This document shows positions 1-6,650 of a stretch of 19,696 bases of DNA, piece after piece. The DNA comes from a bacterium. Lineage in GTDB: Bacteria > Spirochaetota > UBA4802 > UBA5550. The DNA lies in assembly GCA_024224995.1 (NCBI GenBank), contig JAAENB010000601.1, positions 1-19,696 of the forward strand, given 5' to 3'. The notes beneath the pieces are model-generated. The model did no database searches and had not been told where the DNA came from. It saw only the letters and a list, made by a program, of their open reading frames with translations. Each line of letters opens with the position of its first letter. The first letter of the stretch is position 1. The translations under genes were made by a program, and so were the position numbers.

Positions 1-137
1 AACTAAATTGTGATTGTGAGCGGGCCTGAAAGCATCCCCTCTTCTAAATGCTGCGGAACTCGCGTTGCTCAAACAGTCCTCACATTTAGAAGAGGGGATG
101 CTTTCAGGCCAGATGCAGCTCGCAATTCTATTTAGTT
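1..137. repeat. Long imperfect palindrome (stem-loop element)
   Basis: Positions 23-50 and 83-110 are exact reverse complements (28 bp). An outer stem adds 1-8 with 130-137 (8 bp exact) and 13-21 with 118-126 (one G-T pair). The central loop is 51-82, 32 nt. It lies outside any ORF I can support. The left end sits at the window edge, so the element may extend further. It could be a mobile miniature repeat (MITE/REP-like), a structured RNA or a bidirectional terminator; a loosely T-rich stretch follows on the plus strand. The structure is certain; the function is not known. Confidence 0.85.
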
Positions 138-302
138 TCTGATCTATTTTTTCCCGGCCCTGCCGGGTTCGCACTCTTAAGGAGCCAGTTGACGGTTGAC
201 AGTGCTTCGTGCAACCGGCCTCTTTCTCTTTACCGACCCCTGACCCCCGATCTCTTTCCTTTCTTATCCGATCACCGATAACCCCGCCCTCCGGGCGACC
301 GA
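138..302. other. Gene-free stretch with small hairpins
   Basis: No convincing coding frame is visible between the palindrome and the end of the receiver gene. Two compact GC hairpins are present: 153-158 with 162-167 (CCCGGC/GCCGGG, 3-nt loop), and 285-289 with 293-297 (CGCCC/GGGCG, 3-nt loop). The second lies 6 nt beyond the minus-strand stop of the receiver gene and could help end its transcript, but no T-run follows it. The first has a T-run on its plus-strand 5' side, which is the wrong polarity for an intrinsic terminator on either strand. Confidence 0.4.
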
Positions 303-671
303 TTACCTCCCCTTACTCCGTATTGCGTCAAGAATTGCTTCGGGATCTACGGGTTTCGTCAGGTAGCCGGCCGAGTTTTTTTTCGCCTCTTCGGGCATGG
401 CATCGAGTTTTTCCTCGGCAGAGACAAAGATTACGGGAATATCCTTTGTGACATCATTGCTTTTCAGCTTTGCCAGAACTTCAAACCCGTCCATACCGGG
501 CATGGAAATATCCAGGAATATCAAATTGGGGACCGGGTCTTTTGCCGCCAGTTCAAGGGCTTTTTCACCGTTTGTGGCAGCCGCAACAGCATAGTCTTTT
601 TTTATTATTTCCATAAGGACGTGAAGGTTCTGGGGTTCGTCGTCTACGATGAGGATCTTTTTTTTCGACAT
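303..671 (-). CDS. CheY-like stand-alone receiver (response regulator)
   Basis: This is a 122-aa protein consisting of a single receiver domain with no output domain. The phosphorylation machinery is complete: acidic pair D10-D11, phospho-acceptor D54 in FLDISMPGMDGF, switch serine S84, and K106 in YLTKPVD. It should accept phosphate from a histidine kinase and act by protein-protein contact. No histidine kinase is in the window, so the partner is unknown. I place the start at the ATG at 671 because AAGGAG lies 6 nt upstream; an in-frame TTG at 677 is too close to that site. The gene is divergent from the AraC regulator at 756 across an AT-rich gap of about 85 bp, so the two may share a control region. 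Confidence 0.93.
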   Translation of the reverse strand: MSKKKILIVDDEPQNLHVLMEIIKKDYAVAAATNGEKALELAAKDPVPNLIFLDISMPGMDGFEVLAKLKSNDVTKDIPVIFVSAEEKLDAMPEEAKKNSAGYLTKPVDPEAILDAIRSKGR

Positions 672-755
672 ATACAACTCCTTACTTGTATAGACAGTGT
701 AAATATCAAAATATTAAAAATCAATTAAAAAATTTATATTTGGTTTAAAATAAAC

Positions 756-1643
756 TTGATTTACCGGCGCAGAGAACCATATTCTATACTTACCATGAAT
801 GATCCCATTATACAGGAAAACCTGCCGCTTCCCGTAATAAGCCCGCGTAAATTATTCCGGTTGATATATATTACATCGGGCAGGGGTACTGTCTCGCTTT
901 TGGGAAAACAAATAATCATAACGGCGCCGGCCTGTTTTTGCCTGAACGAAAAAGAAGACATGTCAATAGAAGAAGCCGAGAGTTTACAGCTCACACAGAT
1001 AGAATTTCATCCCTCCTATGTAAACAGCCAGTTCGATTTTACCAACCTGGACCCGGCTAATCTAAGCCTGCCGTCTTCGGCAGAGCTGGATAAATACTAT
1101 CTGCGGCCCTTTCTTAAACGGGAAGACTCATACGAAGGATTTTTTATCCCGGACCCTGCTGATAACTTAGTACTCCGGAAGAACATACAGAGCTTTATTG
1201 ATGACAGTAACGACACCACCACTCCTTTTTACCCCTGCCGCAGGAGATCATCGTTTATTAACCTGCTTCTTTTTCTCTGCAACAACTACCGCAAATACAG
1301 GGATACTCCGGCCCAATCTCTCTCCCTGGTGGAGCGGGTAATCTCTTTTCTTACCGATAATTACCAGGATAAAATAACCATCGCCGACCTGTGCGCGCGG
1401 TTTGAAACCAATAGAAATACCCTGGCGAAAAAATTTAAGGAGGAAACGGGAAGCTCCGTAATGGATTCCCTTGCTCACATCAGGATACAAATGGCCCTTG
1501 TTCTCCTTAAAGAAACCGCGCTTCCCGTAGCGGATATACTCTACCGCGTGGGCTATAATGACGCGGCCCACTTTGGCAGAACATTTAAAAAAATAACGGG
1601 CCGTTCACCTTCGGAATACCGGGCGGCTCCTAAGCGGAAATAA
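756..1643 (+). CDS. AraC-family transcriptional regulator
   Basis: This 295-aa protein has the usual AraC layout. An N-terminal beta-rich ligand-sensing region spans about residues 15-110 (FRLIYITSGRGTVSL onwards). A C-terminal double helix-turn-helix spans about 190-290, recognisable from KITIADLCARFETNRNTLAKKF and VADILYRVGYNDAAHFGRTFKKITGRSPSEYR, the family signature. It is expected to bind DNA and activate nearby genes in response to a small molecule. The start is uncertain: a TTG at 756 opens the frame after an in-frame stop at 726, an ATG lies at 795, and neither has a clear ribosome binding site. The 3' end overlaps the convergent isochorismatase-family gene by 14 bp. Neighbouring targets could be that hydrolase or the divergent receiver, which is inference only. 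Confidence 0.9.
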   Translation: MIYRRREPYSILTMNDPIIQENLPLPVISPRKLFRLIYITSGRGTVSLLGKQIIITAPACFCLNEKEDMSIEEAESLQLTQIEFHPSYVNSQFDFTNLDPANLSLPSSAELDKYYLRPFLKREDSYEGFFIPDPADNLVLRKNIQSFIDDSNDTTTPFYPCRRRSSFINLLLFLCNNYRKYRDTPAQSLSLVERVISFLTDNYQDKITIADLCARFETNRNTLAKKFKEETGSSVMDSLAHIRIQMALVLLKETALPVADILYRVGYNDAAHFGRTFKKITGRSPSEYRAAPKRK

Positions 1644-2175
1644 GATCGGCAGTTGAGACAGGTTCGGCGTATATAAAGGATAAGGCAGCCATGGAAGCGG
1701 TATGCACATCCTCTGCGCTAACGGTTTTTCCGTTAAATTCAAGAGCCCTGGTGGCGCAGGCGTCATGAACCAGTATGTTTTTATAGCCCAGGTCAAAGGA
1801 GGCGCGCACCGTGGCCTCAATACACATATGGCTCATCATTCCGCAGACCACAAGCTCCCCAATTTCATGGGTTTTAAGAAATTCTTCCAGGCCCGTATTT
1901 CTAAAACTGTTGGGCAGGAATTTAAGGATTATCTCTTCACCGGGAAGAGGCTCTACAGAAGAGTTGATTTCCATGCCTTTTGTGGCGGGTTTGAAAAAGG
2001 GGGCGTTTTCTCCAATTCCCTGGTGCTGTACATGAGCTATGGGGAGATTGCTGCTTCTGAAATACTCCAGAAGTTTTGCCGCGTTGGCCGAAGCTTCTGC
2101 CGTACCTTCCAGTTCAAAGGATCCTCCGGGGAAATAATCGTTTTGTATGTCAATGATGATCAGTGCTCTTTTCAT
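1630..2175 (-). CDS. Isochorismatase-family cysteine hydrolase
   Basis: This is a cysteine hydrolase of the isochorismatase/nicotinamidase superfamily, 181 aa from the ATG at 2175, which is the family's usual size. The catalytic triad is visible: Asp in IIIDIQNDYFPGG near the N-terminus, Lys in ILKFLPNSF near residue 85, and Cys in GMMSHMCIEATVR near residue 118. The start at 2175 has GGAAGG 8 nt upstream; an in-frame ATG 18 nt earlier at 2193 lies ahead of that site and is less likely. The substrate cannot be read from sequence. Nicotinamide, isochorismate, ureidoacrylate and N-carbamoyl compounds are all handled by relatives. The gene converges on and overlaps the AraC gene by 14 bp. It is divergent from the EFR1-type gene at 2375. 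Confidence 0.9.
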   Translation of the reverse strand: MKRALIIIDIQNDYFPGGSFELEGTAEASANAAKLLEYFRSSNLPIAHVQHQGIGENAPFFKPATKGMEINSSVEPLPGEEIILKFLPNSFRNTGLEEFLKTHEIGELVVCGMMSHMCIEATVRASFDLGYKNILVHDACATRALEFNGKTVSAEDVHTASMAALSFIYAEPVSTADLISA

Positions 2176-2374
2176 GTTGTTACCTTCCTTCATTAATGCT
2201 CAATGATCGGGGTGCGGATAACGTTTACCCTCTATCTTTGAGTCGTTTTGTTGAGTATAATATAGCATAATCAAGGGGGGATGACAAGAGCGCATTATCA
2301 CTGAATATATGCTTATTGTCAGGAAGAGGTTTTTTTTGATTGATTTATTTTTATGAAAATATAGTATATATAAT
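2176..2374. promoter_or_regulatory. Divergent intergenic region with near-leaderless promoter candidate
   Basis: This AT-rich region separates the minus-strand hydrolase from the plus-strand EFR1-type gene. On the plus strand TTGATT (2336-2341) and TATAGT (2360-2365) are 18 bp apart and would start transcription about 2-4 nt before the ATG at 2375. A perfect TATAAT (2369-2374) touches the ATG and so cannot serve it. No Shine-Dalgarno sequence precedes the ATG, which fits a leaderless or near-leaderless mRNA. No convincing hexamer pair was found for the hydrolase. Confidence 0.4.
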
Positions 2375-3457
2375 ATGAGCATGGAAATATATTACTGGAG
2401 CGGAACGGGCAATACTCTGAAAATTGCCCGGAGGGCAGGGGACGTGGCGGAAAAAAGCGGGTATGCAGTTTCCATCACTCCTGTTTCCCATGCCGACCCA
2501 AAGAAGGCGCCTCAAAACGAAAAAGAGTCTTTTCTTGTTCTAGCCATGCCGGCTCACGGATTTACCGCGCCCTGGTCAATGATAAAATTTGCCATGAAGC
2601 TGCGGCGCGGCAAGGGGACCAGGGCTCTTTCCATTGCAACCAGGGGAGGGGCCTACCCGGGGTTTTACCTTCGGGGGCTTTCGGCGTCTGCGAGCTTTTT
2701 AATCGCAATGATCCTTTTTGTAAAGGGATACCGGGTCAAGGGGATTATCAGCATTGATATGCCCTCAAACTGGACCGCCATCGTTCCGGGCATGAATGAA
2801 GAACATAATAAGCGGTTTTTATCCCGGGGCAAAGATAAGATCGAAACGTTTATGACAAAAATCATTTCCGGAAAACGGCATCTTGTGAGTCCGGACAATA
2901 TCTTTGAATTTATTTCAGGGCTCGCTCTCGCGCCCCTATCATTTGTCTATTTGATCTGGGCCCGGTTCTTTTTTGCCAAGCTTTTTTTTGCCAACAACCG
3001 GTGCAACTCCTGCGGGGTATGCGCGAAAAACTGTCCCCACAACGCCATTCTAATGAAAGGAAAACCCTCCTTTCCGTACTGGACATTTAAATGCGAAAGC
3101 TGCGGCAGGTGTATGAGCTATTGTCCGAAAGAAGCGGTAGAAGCGGGACATTCCGTTTTGGTGATGTTTCTTTTTGCCACGTCAATTCCCGCGTCATTGT
3201 TTTACCTGGATCATCTTCTTGTTCTGGCGCCCTGGGCCGCTTTTATAAAAAACGATTTTCTGCTGTTTTTGCTCGATCTTCCCTTTAGAATACTCATTAT
3301 TTTTATCTGTTATTTTATCCTCTACTACGCCATAAAGATCCCGTTTATTAATACGATCTTTACCTATACAACGGGAACACATTGGTATCGCCGTTACCAT
3401 GAACCGGGTACGAAGCTGAAGGATTTTCAACCGGAAGAAAAGTCCCATAAGGATTAA
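2375..3457 (+). CDS. EFR1-type flavodoxin/ferredoxin iron-sulfur protein
   Basis: The 360-aa protein begins with an FMN-binding flavodoxin-like domain: the phosphate-binding loop YYWSGTGNTLKIA is at residues 6-18 and the domain runs to about 165. Two 4Fe-4S cluster motifs follow. Cys 210, 213, 216 and 220 form CNSCGVCAKNCP, and Cys 240, 243, 246 and 250 form CESCGRCMSYCP. The domain order matches EFR1-family proteins, which are thought to move electrons between flavin and iron-sulfur centres in anaerobes. It differs from a short soluble member by a hydrophobic stretch at about 178-207 and two likely membrane helices at about 261-285 and 296-320, so it may be membrane anchored with the clusters between them. 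The start is ATG 2375, with an ATG at 2381 as alternative; neither has a ribosome binding site. Physiological partners are unknown. Confidence 0.88.
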   Translation: MSMEIYYWSGTGNTLKIARRAGDVAEKSGYAVSITPVSHADPKKAPQNEKESFLVLAMPAHGFTAPWSMIKFAMKLRRGKGTRALSIATRGGAYPGFYLRGLSASASFLIAMILFVKGYRVKGIISIDMPSNWTAIVPGMNEEHNKRFLSRGKDKIETFMTKIISGKRHLVSPDNIFEFISGLALAPLSFVYLIWARFFFAKLFFANNRCNSCGVCAKNCPHNAILMKGKPSFPYWTFKCESCGRCMSYCPKEAVEAGHSVLVMFLFATSIPASLFYLDHLLVLAPWAAFIKNDFLLFLLDLPFRILIIFICYFILYYAIKIPFINTIFTYTTGTHWYRRYHEPGTKLKDFQPEEKSHKD

Positions 3458-3464
3458 TCGTTTT

Positions 3465-4286
3465 TTACAGTTGTAGTAATTTTTTCATGTTTTCGCCAAG
3501 GATTAACTCTTTATCTTCGTTGTTAATCTCCAGTTTGTTAATTCTATCAACATTTTTTTGAAGATTATTCTTTCCATAGGGTGTATCGGTCCCAAGCAGG
3601 ACTTTGTCGGCGCCGTAAAATTCAATGGCTTTTAACACTCTGTAATTCGAAGTAAATTGTAATGATGAAATATCAAAAAACAGCTTATTGTCTTTATAGT
3701 CTTCTTCAATAAATAATTCCAATCCGAATAAATGAGCCACTATTAATGTTAAGTCCTTATGCTGCTTCTTATAGTTGATTAACTTTTTCACTTCCGCGTT
3801 GGACCAGGGGTGAAAAAACAGGGGCAAGCCTTTTGATTCGGCCCAACCAGCCACGGATCGAAAAAAGTCCGAATCAACAGAGAACTTTTCCCAGCATTGG
3901 TGCATTTTTACCCCTTTAAAATTCCAATCGGAATATTTCTTGTTTAAATAATCAACAGGGTTTGAAATACCTGTTGTTATCCATATAAATTGTATCACTC
4001 TACCCTGACAATTCGCCGACAGGTCAAAGACGTAATCATTTCCCGGCGGAATTTCTTTTACCGCTCCCGTTAGTTTAATGACCAGTTTCGCAAGCGCGTT
4101 AAAAATCTTTACGACATTTTTTTTAGGAAATAACTCAGCGAGATTGGGGATTCCATACGTCGTATCGCTGTTAAATTCTCCCGGTACTAAAATAACCTTA
4201 TTCGCCCCAACCCGGTCTAAATTCTTAATTATACTTTCAGGAGTTAAATAATCTCCGCAAGCATGGGCGTGTCCGTCTATAATCAT
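3465..4286 (-). CDS. Amidohydrolase-2 family metal-dependent hydrolase
   Basis: This 273-aa TIM-barrel protein belongs to the amidohydrolase_2 family (metal-dependent hydrolases and decarboxylases). Likely metal ligands and catalytic residues are in order: H6 and H8 in DGHAHACG, H159 in LFFHPW, H185 in LIVAHLFG, and D234 in LLGTDTPYG. The C-terminal ILGENMKKLLQL is a typical family ending, so the protein is full length. The ATG at 4286 has AGGAAG about 9 nt upstream. The substrate is unknown. The gene ends 8 nt from the convergent EFR1-type gene. It lies just downstream of a 102-bp palindrome on its own strand, and so probably has its own promoter in 4287-4368. Confidence 0.87.
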   Translation of the reverse strand: MIIDGHAHACGDYLTPESIIKNLDRVGANKVILVPGEFNSDTTYGIPNLAELFPKKNVVKIFNALAKLVIKLTGAVKEIPPGNDYVFDLSANCQGRVIQFIWITTGISNPVDYLNKKYSDWNFKGVKMHQCWEKFSVDSDFFRSVAGWAESKGLPLFFHPWSNAEVKKLINYKKQHKDLTLIVAHLFGLELFIEEDYKDNKLFFDISSLQFTSNYRVLKAIEFYGADKVLLGTDTPYGKNNLQKNVDRINKLEINNEDKELILGENMKKLLQL

Positions 4287-4368
4287 CTGTAGTTCTTCCT
4301 GGTGAATATTTATTTTTTTCTACTCCATGTATATTTGTTTGTTTAAAAAACACAAGAATTTTTTATTC

Positions 4369-4470
4369 ACCGGTACACCCGGTAGCAGTATAATCTTTTA
4401 GGTTTTTAAACGATGTCAGACTAATTCCCGAGCGCACCTAAAAGATTAAACTGCTCCCGGCACTTCCGGT
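4369..4470. repeat. Second long imperfect palindrome
   Basis: Positions 4384-4403 and 4436-4455 are reverse complements at 19 of 20 positions and enclose a 32-nt loop. Further out, CCGG (4379-4382) pairs with CCGG (4457-4460), and ACCGG (4369-4373) pairs with CCGGT (4466-4470) across a 5-nt symmetric internal loop. It lies between the AraC gene stop (4477) and the amidohydrolase start (4286), both on the minus strand. It could terminate the upstream operon, be a regulatory leader RNA, or be a miniature repeat. The bases differ from the element at 1-137, but the loop length is identical. Confidence 0.8.
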
Positions 4471-4476
4471 ATAAAC

Positions 4477-5274
4477 TTAAATTTTTTCCCTGAATTCTTT
4501 TGGCGTGAGTGAATAATATTTATTAAAATCAGCATAAAAGCTGGACAACGATTCATAGCCGCAATCATAAGCAATCCCTGTTACGGATCGTGCTTTTTCA
4601 TGGAGCATAACAGAGGCCCTGAACATCCGGTATAACCTGAGATATTCAAATACCGTAATCTTTAAATCTTCCTTGAAAATTCTGGCAATATGCCTGTGGG
4701 AATAGGGCAGAACTGACCGGAAATGAGCAAGGTGCAGCTTCTCCCGGAAATTCTCTTCAATGAATTTTATTATCATCCTGTTTTCTTCTTTTGAAGCTTC
4801 GGGAATACGGACAAGAGGCAGGGTGATATCCATGTCCTCTTTGAGTGTTTTTAGAAAAAGGCTCAGGCACTCTCCCATAATCCCCGGGGAAAGATCTTCG
4901 AAGTTCTTTTCATTTAACCTGTCAAAAAGTGCAGTGGAAAGCTCCCCGATATTAAAAATACTAATTTCAGAGAGTTCATCGCTCAACAGTTCCTTTTTAA
5001 AATAAAGAGACTGGTACCTGATGCTCTCGCCAATGACAATTGTACGATGCGTAACACCGGCAGGAATAAAAGCGCACATACTGCCGTAGAGCGGCTGCTT
5101 TCGTTTTTCTTCCACCAGCATGGAGACACCGTTTCTTATAACCAGAACCTGGTGATACGAATGACGATGCAGCTCCTCTGTGGAGTGGTTCTTCAGCGTT
5201 CCGCCAAGAGTCATTGCTGAAATAGTATCCCCATTCATCATGGGGATATCTAATGTTGTGCCCGGTTTAATCAT
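4477..5274 (-). CDS. AraC-family regulator with cupin sensor domain
   Basis: The 265-aa protein has an N-terminal cupin-like sensing domain at about residues 15-100 (HRHSYHQVLVIRNG, then FIPAGVTHR). A C-terminal AraC double helix-turn-helix spans about 165-264 (RSVLPYSHRHIARIFKEDL, then VTGIAYDCGYESLSSFYADFNKYYSLTPKEFR). The cupin and helix-turn-helix order is the classic sugar/aromatic-sensing AraC type. Its ATG overlaps the stop of the upstream hydrolase gene in an ATGA, so the two are translationally coupled and the regulator very likely responds to a compound linked to that hydrolase. It may act on the palindromic promoter at 6491-6528, but this is inference because AraC proteins more often bind direct repeats. 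Confidence 0.92.
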   Translation of the reverse strand: MIKPGTTLDIPMMNGDTISAMTLGGTLKNHSTEELHRHSYHQVLVIRNGVSMLVEEKRKQPLYGSMCAFIPAGVTHRTIVIGESIRYQSLYFKKELLSDELSEISIFNIGELSTALFDRLNEKNFEDLSPGIMGECLSLFLKTLKEDMDITLPLVRIPEASKEENRMIIKFIEENFREKLHLAHFRSVLPYSHRHIARIFKEDLKITVFEYLRLYRMFRASVMLHEKARSVTGIAYDCGYESLSSFYADFNKYYSLTPKEFREKI

Positions 5275-6473
5275 ATAAATTTTTCTATAGCGTTTAAAAC
5301 AGTTTCCGGCTTTTCAATGGGCAAATGATGATTCGCCCCTTTAATAAGCTGAAGCTCTGACCCTTTAATTAACTCATTCATTTCAACAGCAGCTTCTTTT
5401 GGAGTGGCTTCATCATTTACCCCGGACAAGATCAGGGTTTTAGCTCCAATTTCGCCCAGCAATTCCCGGCAGTCGGCCCGCTCTAATACGGCAGCGTTTA
5501 TGGCAAGGTCCAGGCCTTTTGAAGAAAGGGCCAGCATTGAATTTTTTTGCTCAAGAGCCGGTTCTTTATTTTCTTCTACCCATTCTTTTGATTTTGTTGC
5601 CAGCTGAACATTAGAAAAGAGCTGCTCTTTTTCAAGGTAGCTGCCGGTGCTAAGAACCTTTTTTATTTGTGTCCGGAGGGGCATTTTTTCGGGAAGTTCG
5701 GCCCGGGCACTGGTTCCAATGAGTACCAGGTTTTCCACCAGTTCGGGAAACCGGGCCGCCAGGCGCATTCCAATCATGCCGCCCTGTGATTGTCCCACAA
5801 AAGTGACCTTTCCCAGCCGTTTTTCTTCTATTAAAAGGGCTATATCTTCGGCAATATCATCGAGGCTCCACCCTGTTTCAGGGAAATCAGTTTTTCCGTG
5901 GGCCGGTAAATCGAGGTTAATACATCGATAGTTTTCCGATAATTTCGCGGCCTGGTAATTAAACATTTCCCTGTTTACGAAGACTCCGTGAGCGAAAATA
6001 ATGGAAGGGCCGTTCCCCGTATCCGTATAAGAGTAGTTTGTTGAATTGATCCTTACCCTGTTTTCCCGGCTGCTGTGACCGGGGTCAAAAGCCTTTTCAA
6101 TAAGAGCTGAATCTTCAAAAATTTGATATCGGGCAATTTTGTTGTTTTTAATTGTAAATTGAGTTACAAAATCTCCGGAGAAATAGTTCCCGGTTTGAAC
6201 CACTTTATGACTAAAACTGCCAAAAACCAGAACATCATCGCCATGGGATATGAACTTGTTTACCTGAACATCCTGAGTAATCAAATTATTTCTAAAACGG
6301 CTGATCCACTCTTTTACATAATCTTTTCCCCGGCCAATTCCGGCAGTTGCTGCTATTTTATCACCAGGAACATGCCACACGATATTTTCATCCAATAATG
6401 GTTCAATTTCATTAAAACCTTTATCTTTAAACGCGTCGAAATAGCTCATAACAAGGGTTTGATTTGCGTCCAT
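5271..6473 (-). CDS. SnoaL-like domain fused to alpha/beta hydrolase
   Basis: This 400-aa protein joins two domains. Residues 1-125 look like a SnoaL/NTF2-like polyketide cyclase-type fold (EIEPLLDENIVWHVPG, then DVLVFGSFSHKVVQTG). Residues 140-400 are a complete alpha/beta hydrolase: oxyanion-hole HG at 162-163, nucleophile S229 in GQSQGG, acid D354 in SGVNDEATP, and His at 382-383 in NHHLPIEKP. The overall pattern resembles carboxylesterase, lactonase or epoxide hydrolase-like enzymes; the substrate is unknown. The ATG at 6473 has AAGGAG 6 nt upstream. It heads a two-gene operon with the coupled AraC regulator. About 39 bp of this gene (5837-5875) recurs at 12787-12825. Confidence 0.9.
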   Translation of the reverse strand: MDANQTLVMSYFDAFKDKGFNEIEPLLDENIVWHVPGDKIAATAGIGRGKDYVKEWISRFRNNLITQDVQVNKFISHGDDVLVFGSFSHKVVQTGNYFSGDFVTQFTIKNNKIARYQIFEDSALIEKAFDPGHSSRENRVRINSTNYSYTDTGNGPSIIFAHGVFVNREMFNYQAAKLSENYRCINLDLPAHGKTDFPETGWSLDDIAEDIALLIEEKRLGKVTFVGQSQGGMIGMRLAARFPELVENLVLIGTSARAELPEKMPLRTQIKKVLSTGSYLEKEQLFSNVQLATKSKEWVEENKEPALEQKNSMLALSSKGLDLAINAAVLERADCRELLGEIGAKTLILSGVNDEATPKEAAVEMNELIKGSELQLIKGANHHLPIEKPETVLNAIEKFI

Positions 6474-6490
6474 AACATTCTCCTTAACTG

Positions 6491-6528
6491 TTTTATTGTA
6501 TATTGTAGCTATAATATATACAATAAAA
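6491..6528 (-). promoter_or_regulatory. Palindromic operator/promoter candidate for hydrolase-AraC operon
   Basis: A perfect 12-bp inverted repeat (6491-6502 and 6517-6528, 14-nt spacer) lies 18-55 nt upstream of the hydrolase ATG. Read on the minus strand, the arms contain TTATTG (6526-6521) and TATACA (6502-6497), 18 bp apart, which could be the -35 and -10 boxes. A regulator bound to this repeat would then cover the promoter. The symmetry is seen directly; the promoter role is inferred. Confidence 0.5.
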
Positions 6529-6562
6529 AAATGTCGTGCATCCGGATAAATGACAAAATTAT

Positions 6563-6640
6563 GTGAAATACGGACAATATAATCCCTCAGTAATTGACCT
6601 GAACAGGTGTATTGGATGCGGTTTAAGAAAAAGATATAGG
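6563..6640 (+). pseudogene. Remnant of a 4Fe-4S ferredoxin-type domain
   Basis: A short plus-strand frame opening with GTG reads SVIDLNRCIGCGL, which closely matches the first half of a bacterial 4Fe-4S motif (IDxxRCIGCGxC). The third cysteine and the CP that should follow are gone; the frame continues with basic residues and then runs through the opposite-strand methyltransferase. There is an in-frame stop at 6551 and no ribosome binding site. I read this as the edge of a deleted ferredoxin or oxidoreductase gene. A chance resemblance is possible because only about 13 residues are informative. Confidence 0.45.
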
Positions 6641-6650
6641 GGAGAGTATC

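Noticed and set aside
1..137. Integron attC site
   Set aside because: The palindrome has the right size and some spirochaetes carry integrons, but the right end does not fit the GTTRRRY core. The left flank is outside the window, no integrase is present, and a perfect 28-bp inner stem is unlike typical attC sites.
153..167. Intrinsic terminator for the receiver gene
   Set aside because: The GC stem is good, but the T-run is on the plus-strand 5' side, so minus-strand transcripts would see A residues after the stem; polarity is wrong.
209..451. Plus-strand ORF of 80 aa opposite the receiver gene
   Set aside because: It is proline/arginine/serine rich with no family resemblance, has no ribosome binding site, and runs through the antisense of a clear response regulator.
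2200..2382. Minus-strand ORF of 60 aa in the divergent intergenic gap
   Set aside because: It is an AT-rich, low-complexity translation with no family pattern, overlapping the putative promoter of the EFR1-type gene.
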